Shown piece after piece: positions 7,859 through 16,775 of a DNA stretch of 64,000 nucleotides. This DNA comes from Nocardioides turkmenicus (GTDB taxonomy: Bacteria; Actinomycetota; Actinomycetes; Propionibacteriales; Nocardioidaceae), in contig NZ_JAALAA010000003.1 in the NCBI RefSeq assembly GCF_011045035.1, positions 186,001-250,000 of the forward strand, given 5' to 3'. A program made the translations under genes and the position numbers. The stretch's first letter is position 1, and every line of letters starts with the position of its first letter. The notes under the pieces are model-generated. The model searched no databases. It saw only the letters and a list, made by a program, of their open reading frames with translations, and was not told where the DNA came from.

Positions 7859-9046
7859 TCAGGCCTTGGGCACACGCACGATCAGGGCGTCACCCTGACC
7901 GCCACCGCCACACAGCGCAGCCGCACCGGTGCCGCCGCCGCGGCGCTTGAGCTCGAGCGCCAGGTGGAGCACGACGCGGGTGCCGGACATGCCGACGGGG
8001 TGGCCGAGCGCGATCGCACCGCCGTTGACGTTGACGATCTCCGGGTCGAGGCCGAGCTTCTTGGTGGACTCGATGCCCACGGCCGCGAACGCCTCGTTGA
8101 ACTCGACCAGGTCGAGGTCGGCGGCGGTGATGCCCTCCTTCTCCAGGGCCTTGGCCGTGGCGTTGGCCGGCTGCAGCTGCAGCGAGGAGTCGGGACCGGC
8201 GACCATCCCGTGGGCGCCGATCTCGGCGAGCCACTCCAGGCCGAGCTCCTCGGCCTTCTCCTTGCTCATCACCACGACGGCAGCGGCGCCGTCGGAGATC
8301 TGCGAGGCGGAGCCGGCGGTGATGGTGCCCTCCTTGGAGAACGCCGGGCGGAGCTTGGCCAGCGACTCGACGGTGGTGTCGCCGCGTACGCCCTCGTCGG
8401 CGCTGACGACGATCGGCTCGCCCTTGCGCTGCGGGATCGACACCGGGACGATCTCGTCGTCGAAGACGCCGTTCTTCTGGGCCGCGGCGGCGCGCTGGTG
8501 GGAGGTCGCGGCGAACGCGTCCTGCTCCTCACGGGTGAGCTTCACGCCCTCGGCGTTGACCTGCTCGGTGAGCCCGCCCATGGCCTGCTGGGTGAGCTGG
8601 TCGAAGAGCGCGTCGTAGGCCATCGAGTCCACCAGGGTGGTGTCGCCGTACTTGAACCCCTCGCGCGACTTCGGCAGCAGGTGCGGCGCGTTGGTCATCG
8701 ACTCCATGCCGCCCGCGACGATGATCTCGGCCTCGCCCGCGCGGATCAGCTGGTCGGCCATGGCGATGGTGTTGAGGCCGGAGAGGCACACCTTGTTGAT
8801 GGTGATCGACGGGATGTTCATCGGCAGACCACCGGCGATACCGGCCGCGCGGGCCGGGTTCTGACCGGCGCCGGCCTGGATGACCTGGCCCATGATCAGG
8901 TAGTCGACCTGCTCGGGCGAGACGCCTGCCTTCTCCAGGGCGCCCTTGATGGCGACGCCGCCCAGATCGGCTGCGGACAGGCTCTTGAGCCCGCCGAGGA
9001 GGCGGCCGATCGGCGTGCGTGCCCCGGCGACGATGACGTTGGACAT
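7859..9046 (-). CDS. acetyl-CoA C-acetyltransferase (thiolase)
   Basis: This 395-residue protein is full length for the thiolase II family. The nucleophilic Cys is in [20 protein letters not shown] near residue 89, [10 protein letters not shown] holds the active-site His, and [12 protein letters not shown] holds the C-terminal catalytic Cys. It condenses two acetyl-CoA to acetoacetyl-CoA, or the reverse, which is the entry step of the ethylmalonyl-CoA route. The gene is divergent from the epimerase gene across a 144-base gap that contains a 32-base palindrome, and is followed by meaB in the same transcript. Confidence 0.94.
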   Translation of the reverse strand: MSNVIVAGARTPIGRLLGGLKSLSAADLGGVAIKGALEKAGVSPEQVDYLIMGQVIQAGAGQNPARAAGIAGGLPMNIPSITINKVCLSGLNTIAMADQLIRAGEAEIIVAGGMESMTNAPHLLPKSREGFKYGDTTLVDSMAYDALFDQLTQQAMGGLTEQVNAEGVKLTREEQDAFAATSHQRAAAAQKNGVFDDEIVPVSIPQRKGEPIVVSADEGVRGDTTVESLAKLRPAFSKEGTITAGSASQISDGAAAVVVMSKEKAEELGLEWLAEIGAHGMVAGPDSSLQLQPANATAKALEKEGITAADLDLVEFNEAFAAVGIESTKKLGLDPEIVNVNGGAIALGHPVGMSGTRVVLHLALELKRRGGGTGAAALCGGGGQGDALIVRVPKA

Positions 9047-9079
9047 GGGTCCTCCAAGAATGTTGGTGGTGCTGATCTG

Positions 9080-9111
9080 CCACTGAGGTTACTTATTAGT
9101 AACCTCAGTGG
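9080..9111. promoter_or_regulatory. palindromic operator, thiolase/epimerase divergent promoter
   Basis: The arms CCACTGAGGTTACT (9080-9093) and AGTAACCTCAGTGG (9098-9111) are perfect reverse complements around TATT. The core TTACT-N4-AGTAA recurs upstream of ccr, of the shortened 3-hydroxyacyl-CoA dehydrogenase and of meaA. The size and symmetry suit a TetR-type dimer; that is inference, and no TetR gene is present in the window. Confidence 0.7.
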
Positions 9112-9190
9112 GAAGAGAGATGACAGCAGCTTGGTGTGGCTGTCATCACACATTGTGCCTCTTTGGCCCGACCTCAAGGAGAGTAGGCCC

Positions 9191-9640
9191 ATGACAACCG
9201 TTGAGATCCCACCCCACCTGTTCACCCAGATCGACCACGTCGGCCTCGCCGTCGCCGATCTGGACGCGGCGATCGACTTCTACGAGAAGACCTTCGGCAT
9301 GAAGCTCGCCCACCGGGAGACCAACGAGGAGCAGGGCGTCGAGGAGGCGATGATCGCCATCGGCGACTCCGACAACAAGCTGCAGCTGCTCGCCCCGCTC
9401 AACGAGAGCAGCACCATCGCCAAGTTCCTCGACCGCAACGGCCCGGGCATGCAGCAGCTGGCCTACCGGGTCACCGACGTGGAGCAGGTCTCCGCGATCC
9501 TCCGGGAGCGCGGCGTACGCCTCCTCTACGACGCACCGCGACGCGGCACCGCCGACTCCCGGATCAACTTCATCCACCCCAAGGATGCCGGCGGTGTTCT
9601 GGTCGAGCTCGTCGAGCCGGCCGCGAACCCTGCCCACTGA
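9191..9640 (+). CDS. mce: methylmalonyl-CoA/ethylmalonyl-CoA epimerase
   Basis: This 149-residue VOC (glyoxalase-fold) protein starts at ATG 9191 behind AAGGAGAG. It shows QIDHVGLAVADLDAAIDFYE with the first metal-binding His, QQLAYRVTD, and INFIHPKDAGGVLVELVEP with the C-terminal His and Glu metal ligands. It interconverts the 2S and 2R forms of methylmalonyl- or ethylmalonyl-CoA. Its place between thiolase-meaB and ccr, with the shared operator, supports a role on the ethylmalonyl-CoA made by Ccr. Confidence 0.94.
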   Translation: MTTVEIPPHLFTQIDHVGLAVADLDAAIDFYEKTFGMKLAHRETNEEQGVEEAMIAIGDSDNKLQLLAPLNESSTIAKFLDRNGPGMQQLAYRVTDVEQVSAILRERGVRLLYDAPRRGTADSRINFIHPKDAGGVLVELVEPAANPAH

Positions 9641-9702
9641 GGATCCACCACGGCACGTGAACGATCCAAGAGTCATGTGTCACATCAGGCTGGTGTTAAC
9701 GG

Positions 9703-9716
9703 TTACTCACCAGTAA
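9703..9716. promoter_or_regulatory. ccr operator, TTACT-CACC-AGTAA
   Basis: TTACT and AGTAA form a perfect 5-base inverted repeat around CACC, 54 bases before the ccr start codon. The spacing is the same as in the operator at 9080-9111. The gap 9641-9769 holds nothing else I recognise. Confidence 0.65.
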
Positions 9717-9769
9717 TGTCCGGCGAAATAGCCCAACCGCGACCCCTACGACGACGCAGGAGCCGACCA

Positions 9770-11110
9770 ATGCAGAACATCCTCGACGCGATCCTCGCCG
9801 GCGATACGCCGGGCGAGGAGTTCGCGAACCTCGAGATCCCCGACCACTACCGTGCCGCCACCGTCCACAAGGACGAGGTCGACATGTTCGAGGGCGTCGC
9901 GACCAAGGAGAAGGACCCCCGGAAGTCCCTCCACGTCGAGGACGTCGCCCTCCCCGAGCTCGGGCCGGGCGAGGCCTTCGTCGCGGTGATGGCGTCGGCG
10001 ATCAACTACAACACCGTGTGGACCTCGATCTTCGAGCCGGTCTCCACCTTCGGGTTCCTGGAGCGCTACGGCAAGGAGTCCGAGCTCGGTGCCCGCCACA
10101 ACCTCGACTACCACGTCGTCGGCTCCGACCTGTCCGGCGTCGTGCTGAAGGTCGGCCCGGGCGTCACCAAGTGGAAGCCGGGCGACCGCGTCGTGGCCCA
10201 CTGCCTCTCGGTCGAGCTCGAGGCTCCCGACGGCCACAACGACACGATGATGGACCCGTCCCAGCGCATCTGGGGCTTCGAGACCAACTTCGGCGGCCTC
10301 GCCGACGTCGCCATGGTCAAGGCCAACCAGCTGATGCCGAAGCCGGAGCACCTCACCTGGGAGGAGGCCGCCTCCCCCGGTCTGGTCAACTGCACCGCCT
10401 ACCGCCAGCTCGTCTCCGCCAACGGCGGCAACATGAAGCAGGGCGACAACGTCCTGATCTGGGGCGCCTCCGGTGGCCTCGGCGGCTTCGCGACGCAGTA
10501 CGCCCTCAACGGCGGCGCCAACCCGGTCTGCGTGGTCTCCAACGAGGAGAAGGCCAAGATCGTGCGCAACATGGGCGCCGAGATGGTCATCAACCGCTCC
10601 GAGATGGACTTCAAGTTCTGGAACGAGGACGGCACCCAGCAGAACCCGAAGGAGTGGCTGCGCCTCGGCAAGGCCATCCGCGAGCTCACCGGCGGCGAGG
10701 ACATCGACATCGTCTTCGAGCACCCGGGCCGCGAGACCTTCGGCGCCTCGGTGTTCGTGACCCGCAAGGGCGGCACCATCACCACCTGCGCGTCGACCTC
10801 GGGCTACATGCACGAGTACGACAACCGCTACCTGTGGATGAACCTCAAGAAGATCATCTCCAGCCACTTCGCGAACTACCGCGAGTCGTGGGAGGCCAAC
10901 CGCCTCATCGCCCAGGGCAAGATCCACCCGACGCTGTCGCGGTCCTACACCCTGGAGGAGGTCGGTCAGGCCGCGCTCGACGTGCACCACAACAAGCACC
11001 AGGGCAAGGTCGGCGTGCTCTGCCTGGCTCCCGAGGAGGGCCTCGGCGTGCTCGACGAGGAGAAGCGGGCCGCACACATCGACAAGATCAACCTCTTCCG
11101 GGGAATCTGA
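9770..11110 (+). CDS. ccr: crotonyl-CoA carboxylase/reductase
   Basis: From the ATG at 9770 (MQNILDAILAGDTP, with AGGAG upstream) the product is 446 residues, the usual Ccr length. It is a medium-chain reductase with NADPH fold WGASGGLGGFATQYALNGGA. Residues of the CO2-binding pocket described for Ccr are recognisable: Asn in ASAINYNTVW, Phe-Glu in WGFETNFGG and His in EHPGRETFG. It reductively carboxylates crotonyl-CoA to (2S)-ethylmalonyl-CoA with NADPH and CO2, the defining step of the ethylmalonyl-CoA pathway; it can also supply extender units for polyketides. It is a single-gene unit with its own operator and a strong hairpin terminator at 11154-11191. Confidence 0.97.
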   Translation: MQNILDAILAGDTPGEEFANLEIPDHYRAATVHKDEVDMFEGVATKEKDPRKSLHVEDVALPELGPGEAFVAVMASAINYNTVWTSIFEPVSTFGFLERYGKESELGARHNLDYHVVGSDLSGVVLKVGPGVTKWKPGDRVVAHCLSVELEAPDGHNDTMMDPSQRIWGFETNFGGLADVAMVKANQLMPKPEHLTWEEAASPGLVNCTAYRQLVSANGGNMKQGDNVLIWGASGGLGGFATQYALNGGANPVCVVSNEEKAKIVRNMGAEMVINRSEMDFKFWNEDGTQQNPKEWLRLGKAIRELTGGEDIDIVFEHPGRETFGASVFVTRKGGTITTCASTSGYMHEYDNRYLWMNLKKIISSHFANYRESWEANRLIAQGKIHPTLSRSYTLEEVGQAALDVHHNKHQGKVGVLCLAPEEGLGVLDEEKRAAHIDKINLFRGI

Positions 11111-11153
11111 GACTCGAGGTCTCAGTAAATAGATCCCGTTTGAGACTGGATTC

Positions 11154-11191
11154 ACGGCCGGTCTCCCCTTGCGCGAGGGGCGACCGGCCGT
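11154..11191 (+). terminator. intrinsic terminator after ccr
   Basis: ACGGCCGGTC (11154-11163) and CCCCT pair with AGGGG and GACCGGCCGT (11182-11191) around a 6-base loop, with one mismatch. A smaller hairpin, TGAGAC/GTCTCA, overlaps the ccr stop at 11108-11124. There is no long U-tract. Confidence 0.65.
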
Positions 11192-11255
11192 AGTCTTGCC
11201 CTTTGGGAGCAGAGGCAGCTCGTAGACGACCTACAGTGTGAGGAATCCGCCACAA

Positions 11256-12596
11256 ATGACGAATGAGGGACTGTCCATCTTCAATGAGGCGTCAGAGCCT
11301 CGGAAGAACCCCGAACAGGACTCGACAGAGACACAGGTCCTCCCCCGGGTTCCCGGTGCATCCGGGTCGCCCAGCTCCGGCCACACCTCCCCACCACCGG
11401 CTCCAGGCTCGCTCCCAGCCTTCCCGGTCGTGCGTCGTGGTGGCTACGACCCCGGCACGGTGAACGCTCGGGTCCAGCAGCTTCTCCAGGCCAACGGTCA
11501 GGGCCAGTCGGCCCTGCGCAACGCCCAGCGGCGCATCGCCGAGCTCGAGCGCAAGGTCAGCGACCTCAAGGCAGCTGCCGCGCAGAGCAACGAGGCCCCG
11601 TCCTACGCCTCCCTCGGTGGCCGCGCGAGCGCCATGCTCCGTCTGGCCGAGGAGGAGGCGGGGGCGGTCAAGGAGTCCGCCGAGAAGGAGGCCGCGGTCA
11701 TCCGCGAGGCCGCGCAGCGCGAGGCCGCCGCGACCAAGGCGTCCGCCCAGCGTGACATCGAGGCGCTGCGTACGACGCACTACAAGGAGATCGACGACCA
11801 CCGCGAGAAGGTGATGTCGGAGGTCCAGCAGGCGCGCAAGATGGTGCAGGCCGAGAGCGACGAGATGCTCGCCGCTGCCAAGCGCGAGGCCGACCAGATC
11901 CGGCTCGCCGTGCAGCAGGAGGTCACCCAGCTGCGTACGTCGACCCAGCGCGAGGTCGAGAAGGCCCGCGCCGGCGCCGACCGTGAGGTCCAGGAGGCCC
12001 GCCGTATGCTCGCCGTCGAGCGCGAGCGTCTCGCGCGCGAGGCAGCCGACCACCACGACCAGGCGATGGCCGAGACCGCTCGCATCGTCTCCGAGGGTGA
12101 GGCGCGCGCCGCCGACGCCGAGGAGCGCGCCCGGATCGCCGCCCAGCACGTCGCCGACCAGCGCGCCGAGCTGGCCAAGGAGTCCGAGGGCATCGTCTCC
12201 CGCGCCCGCCGCGACGCCGAGGCGATCCTGTCGAAGGCTCGCGCCGAGGCCGACCACCTCGCCTCCACGGCGACCGTCGAGGCCGAGAAGGGCCTCGCGA
12301 TCATCAAGGCCGAGGTCGACCGCTTGACCAAGCGCCGCGACGCCATCGCGGCTCAGCTCTCCTCGCTCACCGACCTGGTCTCGGGGTTCGGCAAGACCGA
12401 GGACCCGGCCGAGCTCGAGGCGCCGAAGCCGGCCACCGAGGACGAGGACATCGTCGACGGCGAGCTGGTCGACCAGGTCGAGGAGAGCGTCACCCTGGTC
12501 GACGACGAGGATCTCGACGACTACGACGACTACGACGAGCCCTCGGAGAAGACCGCGATCCGCGAGCCCGAGACTGCGAAGTCCGAGAGCCGGTGA
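11256..12596 (+). CDS. long coiled-coil protein, DivIVA/Scy-like
   Basis: The protein has a Pro/Ser-rich N-terminus (residues 1-70), then about 290 residues of unbroken Ala/Glu/Arg coiled coil starting at NAQRRIAELERKVSDLKAAA. The end is strongly acidic with several Asp-Tyr pairs (DDEDLDDYDDYDEPSE). No catalytic motif is seen. Its shape resembles the cytoskeletal coiled-coil proteins of actinobacteria, so a scaffold role is an inference. ATG 11256 is used; a GTG at 11238 is in frame but overlaps the likely -10 box TACAGT. The next gene starts inside its stop codon. Confidence 0.75.
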   Translation: MTNEGLSIFNEASEPRKNPEQDSTETQVLPRVPGASGSPSSGHTSPPPAPGSLPAFPVVRRGGYDPGTVNARVQQLLQANGQGQSALRNAQRRIAELERKVSDLKAAAAQSNEAPSYASLGGRASAMLRLAEEEAGAVKESAEKEAAVIREAAQREAAATKASAQRDIEALRTTHYKEIDDHREKVMSEVQQARKMVQAESDEMLAAAKREADQIRLAVQQEVTQLRTSTQREVEKARAGADREVQEARRMLAVERERLAREAADHHDQAMAETARIVSEGEARAADAEERARIAAQHVADQRAELAKESEGIVSRARRDAEAILSKARAEADHLASTATVEAEKGLAIIKAEVDRLTKRRDAIAAQLSSLTDLVSGFGKTEDPAELEAPKPATEDEDIVDGELVDQVEESVTLVDDEDLDDYDDYDEPSEKTAIREPETAKSESR

Positions 12597-13792
12597 ACGC
12601 GGCCGCTGCCGACCGTCCCACGGACGGTCCTGACTCGACGCCTGCCGAGACCGGCTCGCACGAGGACCCGGCGGTCGACAGCGACGCCGCGATCGACGTC
12701 GAGGAGGTGCCCGAGGAGGAGAGCGAGCGCGACAAGCGGTTCGGCAAGCCCGGACCGCCGTTCGACCGCAACTCTCCCTACCTCTTCGGGCTGCTCCTCG
12801 GCCTCGGCCTGCTGACGGCCTACGCAGCGGGCAACCTCCTCACCACGATGGGGAGCGTGATCCTCCAGGTGGTGGTCTCGCTCTTCATCGCGGCCGGGAT
12901 CAACCCGATGGTGGTCTTCCTGCAGCGGCGGGGCTTCCCCCGCCCGTGGGCGGTCATCTCCGTCATCCTCGGGGTCCTGGGCGCGCTCGCGCTCTTCTTC
13001 GTCGCCCTGGTGCCGGTGATCAGCGACCAGGTCGCCAAGATCTCGGCCAACGTCCCCGGCTGGATCGAGGAGCTGCAGCGCAACCAGCGCATCCAGCAGC
13101 TCAACGAGGACTACCAGATCCTCGACAAGGTGCAGGAGTACGTCGCCAGCGGCGACTTCGTCAGCAGTGCCTTCGGCGGCGCGCTCGGCGTCGGCCTGGC
13201 GGTGATCAACGTGCTCGTCACGGCCTTCATCGTCATCGTCCTGACGCTCTACTTCATCGCCGCCTACGACCAGACGAAGCACGCGATCTACCGGCTTGCC
13301 CCGGCCTCGCGCCGTGACCGGGTCAGCAAGCTCGGCGACCGGGTCTTCGACGGCATCGGCGGCTACGTCTCCGGTGCCTTCATCGTCGCGCTGTGCGCCG
13401 GCCTGTCGACGCTGGTGCTGCTCTTCGTCATCGGGATGGGCGAGTACGCCGTGGCCCTGGCCTTCGTGGTCATGATCACCGACGTGATCCCGATGATCGG
13501 CGCCACCATCGGCGCGGTCATCGTCTGCGCGATCACCTTCGCGACGACCGACCTGAAGACCGGGCTCATCGCGGTCGTCTTCTACATCGCCTACCAGCAG
13601 TTCGAGAACTACGTCGTCTACCCGCGGGTCATGTCCCGCTCGGTCGACATCCCCGGCGTCGTCACCGTGATCGCCGCCCTCGTCGGCGCCTCGCTCCTCG
13701 GTGTCGTCGGCGCGCTGCTGGCGATCCCGACGGCGGCCGCCGTGCTGATGCTGATCCGCGAGGTCTACGTCAGAGCCCAGGACGAGCGCTAG
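12593..13792 (+). CDS. AI-2E family (PerM-type) permease
   Basis: This 399-residue membrane protein starts at a GTG overlapping the previous stop by 4 bases. An acidic, disordered N-terminus of about 55 residues is followed by helices beginning LFGLLLGLGLLTAYAAGNLL and by the family's C-terminal block (VAFYIAYQQFENYVVYPRVM-like, VIAALVGASLLGVVGALLAI). The family contains AI-2 exporters and Na+/H+ antiporters; the substrate is not predictable. Translational coupling to the coiled-coil gene suggests joint function. Confidence 0.88.
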   Translation: MNAAAADRPTDGPDSTPAETGSHEDPAVDSDAAIDVEEVPEEESERDKRFGKPGPPFDRNSPYLFGLLLGLGLLTAYAAGNLLTTMGSVILQVVVSLFIAAGINPMVVFLQRRGFPRPWAVISVILGVLGALALFFVALVPVISDQVAKISANVPGWIEELQRNQRIQQLNEDYQILDKVQEYVASGDFVSSAFGGALGVGLAVINVLVTAFIVIVLTLYFIAAYDQTKHAIYRLAPASRRDRVSKLGDRVFDGIGGYVSGAFIVALCAGLSTLVLLFVIGMGEYAVALAFVVMITDVIPMIGATIGAVIVCAITFATTDLKTGLIAVVFYIAYQQFENYVVYPRVMSRSVDIPGVVTVIAALVGASLLGVVGALLAIPTAAAVLMLIREVYVRAQDER

Positions 13793-13806
13793 CCACGACC
13801 TGCGAG

Positions 13807-13846
13807 AGCGCCGCACGCACCGGATCGAGCCGGCGCGTGCGGCGCT
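13807..13846. terminator. bidirectional terminator hairpin
   Basis: AGCGCCGCACGC (13807-13818) and GCGTGCGGCGCT (13835-13846) are exact 12-base arms in the 61-base gap between two convergent genes, followed on the plus strand by TCGGCTTT. Confidence 0.7.
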
Positions 13847-13853
13847 TCGGCTT

Positions 13854-14816
13854 TCAGGAGGCGGTCGTCGACTGCTCGCCCTGCTGGACCGCGATGATCC
13901 CGGCAAGCACCACCAGCCCGCCGATGAGCTGAATCAGGCCGGGAGCCTCACCGAGCAGCAGCCAGGCGAAGACGACAGCCGAGACGACCTCCAGCAGCCC
14001 GACGAAGGAGGACAGGCGCGAGCCGAGGGTGCGGGTGGCGGCGATGCCCGCGGCATAGGCGATCGAGCAGGTGAGCACACCCAGGCCGATCAGCGGCCCC
14101 CACCAAGGCATCTCCAGGCCCGCCAGGACCACCGGCGAGGTCTCCATCGCGAATGGGATCGCCCCGATCAGGCAGAGCAGCACGAGCAGGATCGTCGCGC
14201 CGGTCAGACCCAGCCAGGCCAGCGCGAGCGGCGGCAGGGTGGTGCTGGAGTGGGCGTTGAGCACGTAGTAGCCCGCCAGCCCCACGGCGGCCGCGGAGCC
14301 CCACAGCACGCCGAACGGGTGCACGTTGGCGCCACTGACCAGGTCGAGGACCAGCACGAGGCCGGCGATGGCGACCAGCGCGCCCACCATCGTCAGGCGC
14401 GAGGGCCGCTCGCCGTGGCGCAGCCACATCCACCCGACGACGAGCACGACGCCCATGTATTCCAGCAGCAGCGCCGGTCCGACCGCCATCCACTGCACGG
14501 CCGAGAAGAACGCGAACTGCGGCACCACGATCGCCAGCAGTGCGTACGCCACCACGACCCGCCAACTCGCGGCGACGCTTCGCCATCGGCCGGCGAGCGC
14601 GCGCACCGCGAACGGGGCCAGCACGAGGGCGCCGATGCCGACGCGGAAGACCAGCACGCCTCCCGTCGACCAGCCGGTGTCGAACAGGCCGCGGCCCAGT
14701 GGCCCGGAGAGGCTGAACGTGACCGCCGAGAGGACTGCCATCAGCAGTCCGGCAGCCACCAGCGGCGTTTTCTGCGTGCTCTGCGGCACCGCCTCGTCAT
14801 TGGTCAACGTCGTCAT
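13854..14816 (-). CDS. EamA/DMT-family transporter
   Basis: This 320-residue protein is a ten-helix permease of two EamA domains: LMAVLSAVTFSLSGPLGRGL in helix 1, and the second half from PFGVLWGSAAAVGLAGYYVL to the closing GEAPGLIQLIGGLVVLAGI. It is predicted to export a small metabolite. It is divergent from a CGNR zinc-finger gene, and its ATG at 14816 lies inside an 8-base inverted repeat, so the neighbour may repress it. Confidence 0.88.
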   Translation of the reverse strand: MTTLTNDEAVPQSTQKTPLVAAGLLMAVLSAVTFSLSGPLGRGLFDTGWSTGGVLVFRVGIGALVLAPFAVRALAGRWRSVAASWRVVVAYALLAIVVPQFAFFSAVQWMAVGPALLLEYMGVVLVVGWMWLRHGERPSRLTMVGALVAIAGLVLVLDLVSGANVHPFGVLWGSAAAVGLAGYYVLNAHSSTTLPPLALAWLGLTGATILLVLLCLIGAIPFAMETSPVVLAGLEMPWWGPLIGLGVLTCSIAYAAGIAATRTLGSRLSSFVGLLEVVSAVVFAWLLLGEAPGLIQLIGGLVVLAGIIAVQQGEQSTTAS

Positions 14817-14852
14817 GACACATGACGATCCCAGCGACGCGGTAATGTGTCA
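14816..14852. promoter_or_regulatory. inverted repeat in the EamA/CGNR divergent gap
   Basis: TGACACAT (14816-14823) and ATGTGTCA (14845-14852) are exact reverse complements 21 bases apart. They cover the EamA start, a TTGACA -35 element reading towards EamA, and the TAATGT -10 box (14843-14848) reading towards the CGNR gene. This is a candidate operator for the CGNR protein. Confidence 0.45.
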
Positions 14853-14854
14853 AC

Positions 14855-15406
14855 ATGGTTTTCACCCATGACACCGAGGTAGGCCTCCAGGCAGCCGCGG
14901 CGCTGGCGAACACCCTCGCCCTGTCCCCCGGCTCGGTCGACGAGCTGGCGACCGTGGCGGCGCTGGACGAGTTCTTCGTGACGTACGACTACACCGGGCG
15001 GCACGACCGCGACCGCGCCGAGCTCGAGGAGGTCCGCGCCCTCCGCACCCGGCTGCGCGACCTGCTCACCGCCGAGCGCGACGAGGCCGTGCGGCTGACC
15101 AACGCGCTGCTGGCCGAGCACCGGGCCACGCCCCAGCTCGTCCGGCACACGACGTACGACTGGCACATCCACGCCACCGAGCCCGACGCCCCGCTGGCGA
15201 CGCGGATCGCCGTCGAGACCGCGATGGCGATGGTCGACGTCATCCGCGCCGACGAGCTGTCCCGGCTCTCGATCTGCGCCGACGACGGCTGTCTCGGGGT
15301 GGTCGTCGACCTGTCCCGCAACCGCTCGAAGCGCTACTGCTCGCCGACCTGCACCAACCGCAACGCGGTCGCGGCTTATCGAGAACGTCAGGCCAGCACG
15401 AAGTAG
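14855..15406 (+). CDS. ABATE/CGNR zinc-finger domain regulator
   Basis: This 183-residue protein has an N-terminal ABATE-type helical region and a C-terminal CGNR zinc finger: SICADDGCLGVVVDLSRNRS then RYCSPTCTNRNAVAAYRER, with paired cysteines C-x4-C and C-x3-C and the characteristic C-x-NR. Proteins of this kind are thought to be stress-related or metabolite-responsive DNA-binding regulators. TAATGT stands 6 bases before the ATG, so the message may be leaderless. The 3' end overlaps the convergent SLC13-type transporter by 19 bases. Confidence 0.88.
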   Translation: MVFTHDTEVGLQAAAALANTLALSPGSVDELATVAALDEFFVTYDYTGRHDRDRAELEEVRALRTRLRDLLTAERDEAVRLTNALLAEHRATPQLVRHTTYDWHIHATEPDAPLATRIAVETAMAMVDVIRADELSRLSICADDGCLGVVVDLSRNRSKRYCSPTCTNRNAVAAYRERQASTK

Positions 15407-16674
15407 CGCAGCGCGACGTAGACCCAGGCGACGGCCAGCGTCACGATCGTCACCACGATGCCGTACCTGGTGAACCTCCAGAAGCTGATCGGGTGGCCGG
15501 CCTTGGCGGCCAGACCGAGCACGACCACGTTGGCGCCGGCGGCGACGGCGGTGGTGTTGCCGCCGAGGTCCGCGCCGAAGACGAGCGCCCACCACAGCGG
15601 GCTGTCGGCGCCCGAGGACGGCGTCGCGGCGACCATCTCCTCCACGATCGGCACCATCGCGGCGGTGTAGGGGATGTTGTCGACGAACCCGCCCACGACG
15701 GCCGAGCCGATCATCAGGCCGGTGACCCCGGCGAGCTCGTTGTCGCCCATCAGGTCGGCGGCGAGGGTGCCCAGCGAGCCGATGACTCCCACCTCGACCA
15801 GACCACCGACCAGCACGAACAGCGCCATGAAGAAGGCCAGGGTCGACCACTCGACCTCCTCCAGGAACGCCTCGGTCTCCGTCCGGGAGACGATCACCAT
15901 CGCCCCGGCGCCGAGCATCGCGACCAGCGACGGATCCAGGTGGAGCTCGGTGTGGAGACCGAACGCGAGCATCACCAGCGCCAGCACGGCCAGGCAGCGG
16001 TAGAGCAGCCCGCGGTCGTGGATCGCCGAGGCGGGCGGCTCGATCAGGCCGTCCAGGTCGACGTGGCCGCGCAGGTCCTTGCGGAAGAGCACGCGTACGA
16101 GCCCGATCAGCACCACCAGCAGGATCAGGCACAGCGGCAACGAGTGGATCAGGAAGTCGTCGAAGGTCAGGTTCGCGCGGCTGGCCACGATGATGTTGGG
16201 CGGGTCGGCGATCAGGGTCGAGGTGCCGCCGACGTTGGCGGCGAGGATGAGCGAGATCAGGTACGGCATCGGCCGCAGGCCCAGCCGCTCGCAGACCGAC
16301 AGCGTCACCGGGGTCACCAGCAGCACCGTGGTCACGTTGTCGAGGATCGGCGAGAGCGCCGCGGTGACCAGGATCAGCAGGGTCGCCAGCCGCGCCGGGC
16401 GGCCGCCGGAGTGCTTGACCGCCCACAGCGCGAGGAACTCGAACAGCCCCGTCTGCTTGAGGACGCCGACGATCACCATCATCCCGAAGAGCAGGAAGAT
16501 GACGTCCCAGTCGACACCGGTCTCGTGGCTGAAGAAGGCCGACTCGGCACTGATGACCCCGATCGCGACCATCGCGGCGACGCCGCCCAGGGCGGCAGCG
16601 ACGCGGTGGACGCGCTCGGTGGCGATGAGGCCGTAGGTGACGATGAAGATCGCCACCGCCGCGTACACGATCAT
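15388..16674 (-). CDS. SLC13/ArsB-NhaD superfamily anion transporter
   Basis: From the ATG at 16674 (MIVYAAVAIFIVTYGLIATE, with GGAG upstream) the product is 428 residues with about 11 membrane helices. Family features are ILDNVTTVLLVTPVTLSVCE and ANVGGTSTLIADPPNIIVAS in the first half and the repeated GGFVDNIPYTAAMVPIVEEM and GADLGGNTTAVAAGANVV in the second. The two Asn/Thr-rich re-entrant loops are typical of the ion-transporter superfamily covering ArsB, NhaD and citrate carriers. The transported ion is not clear. Confidence 0.9.
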   Translation of the reverse strand: MIVYAAVAIFIVTYGLIATERVHRVAAALGGVAAMVAIGVISAESAFFSHETGVDWDVIFLLFGMMVIVGVLKQTGLFEFLALWAVKHSGGRPARLATLLILVTAALSPILDNVTTVLLVTPVTLSVCERLGLRPMPYLISLILAANVGGTSTLIADPPNIIVASRANLTFDDFLIHSLPLCLILLVVLIGLVRVLFRKDLRGHVDLDGLIEPPASAIHDRGLLYRCLAVLALVMLAFGLHTELHLDPSLVAMLGAGAMVIVSRTETEAFLEEVEWSTLAFFMALFVLVGGLVEVGVIGSLGTLAADLMGDNELAGVTGLMIGSAVVGGFVDNIPYTAAMVPIVEEMVAATPSSGADSPLWWALVFGADLGGNTTAVAAGANVVVLGLAAKAGHPISFWRFTRYGIVVTIVTLAVAWVYVALRYFVLA

Positions 16675-16775
16675 GCGTTGAGCTCCATGCCGTCGACTCT
16701 CCGCGACCGGAGACTCGATCCGAATGGGTGCTGCCACCCATAAGTCCAGGCCAGATGACATGTCAGGGTTGGGGC

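Noticed and set aside
7106..9640. 844-codon open frame on the plus strand ending with the epimerase
   Set aside because: Upstream of 9191 it is antisense to meaB and thiolase and has the His/Gly/Asp/Arg-rich composition of a high-GC shadow frame. The epimerase starts at ATG 9191 with its own ribosome-binding site.
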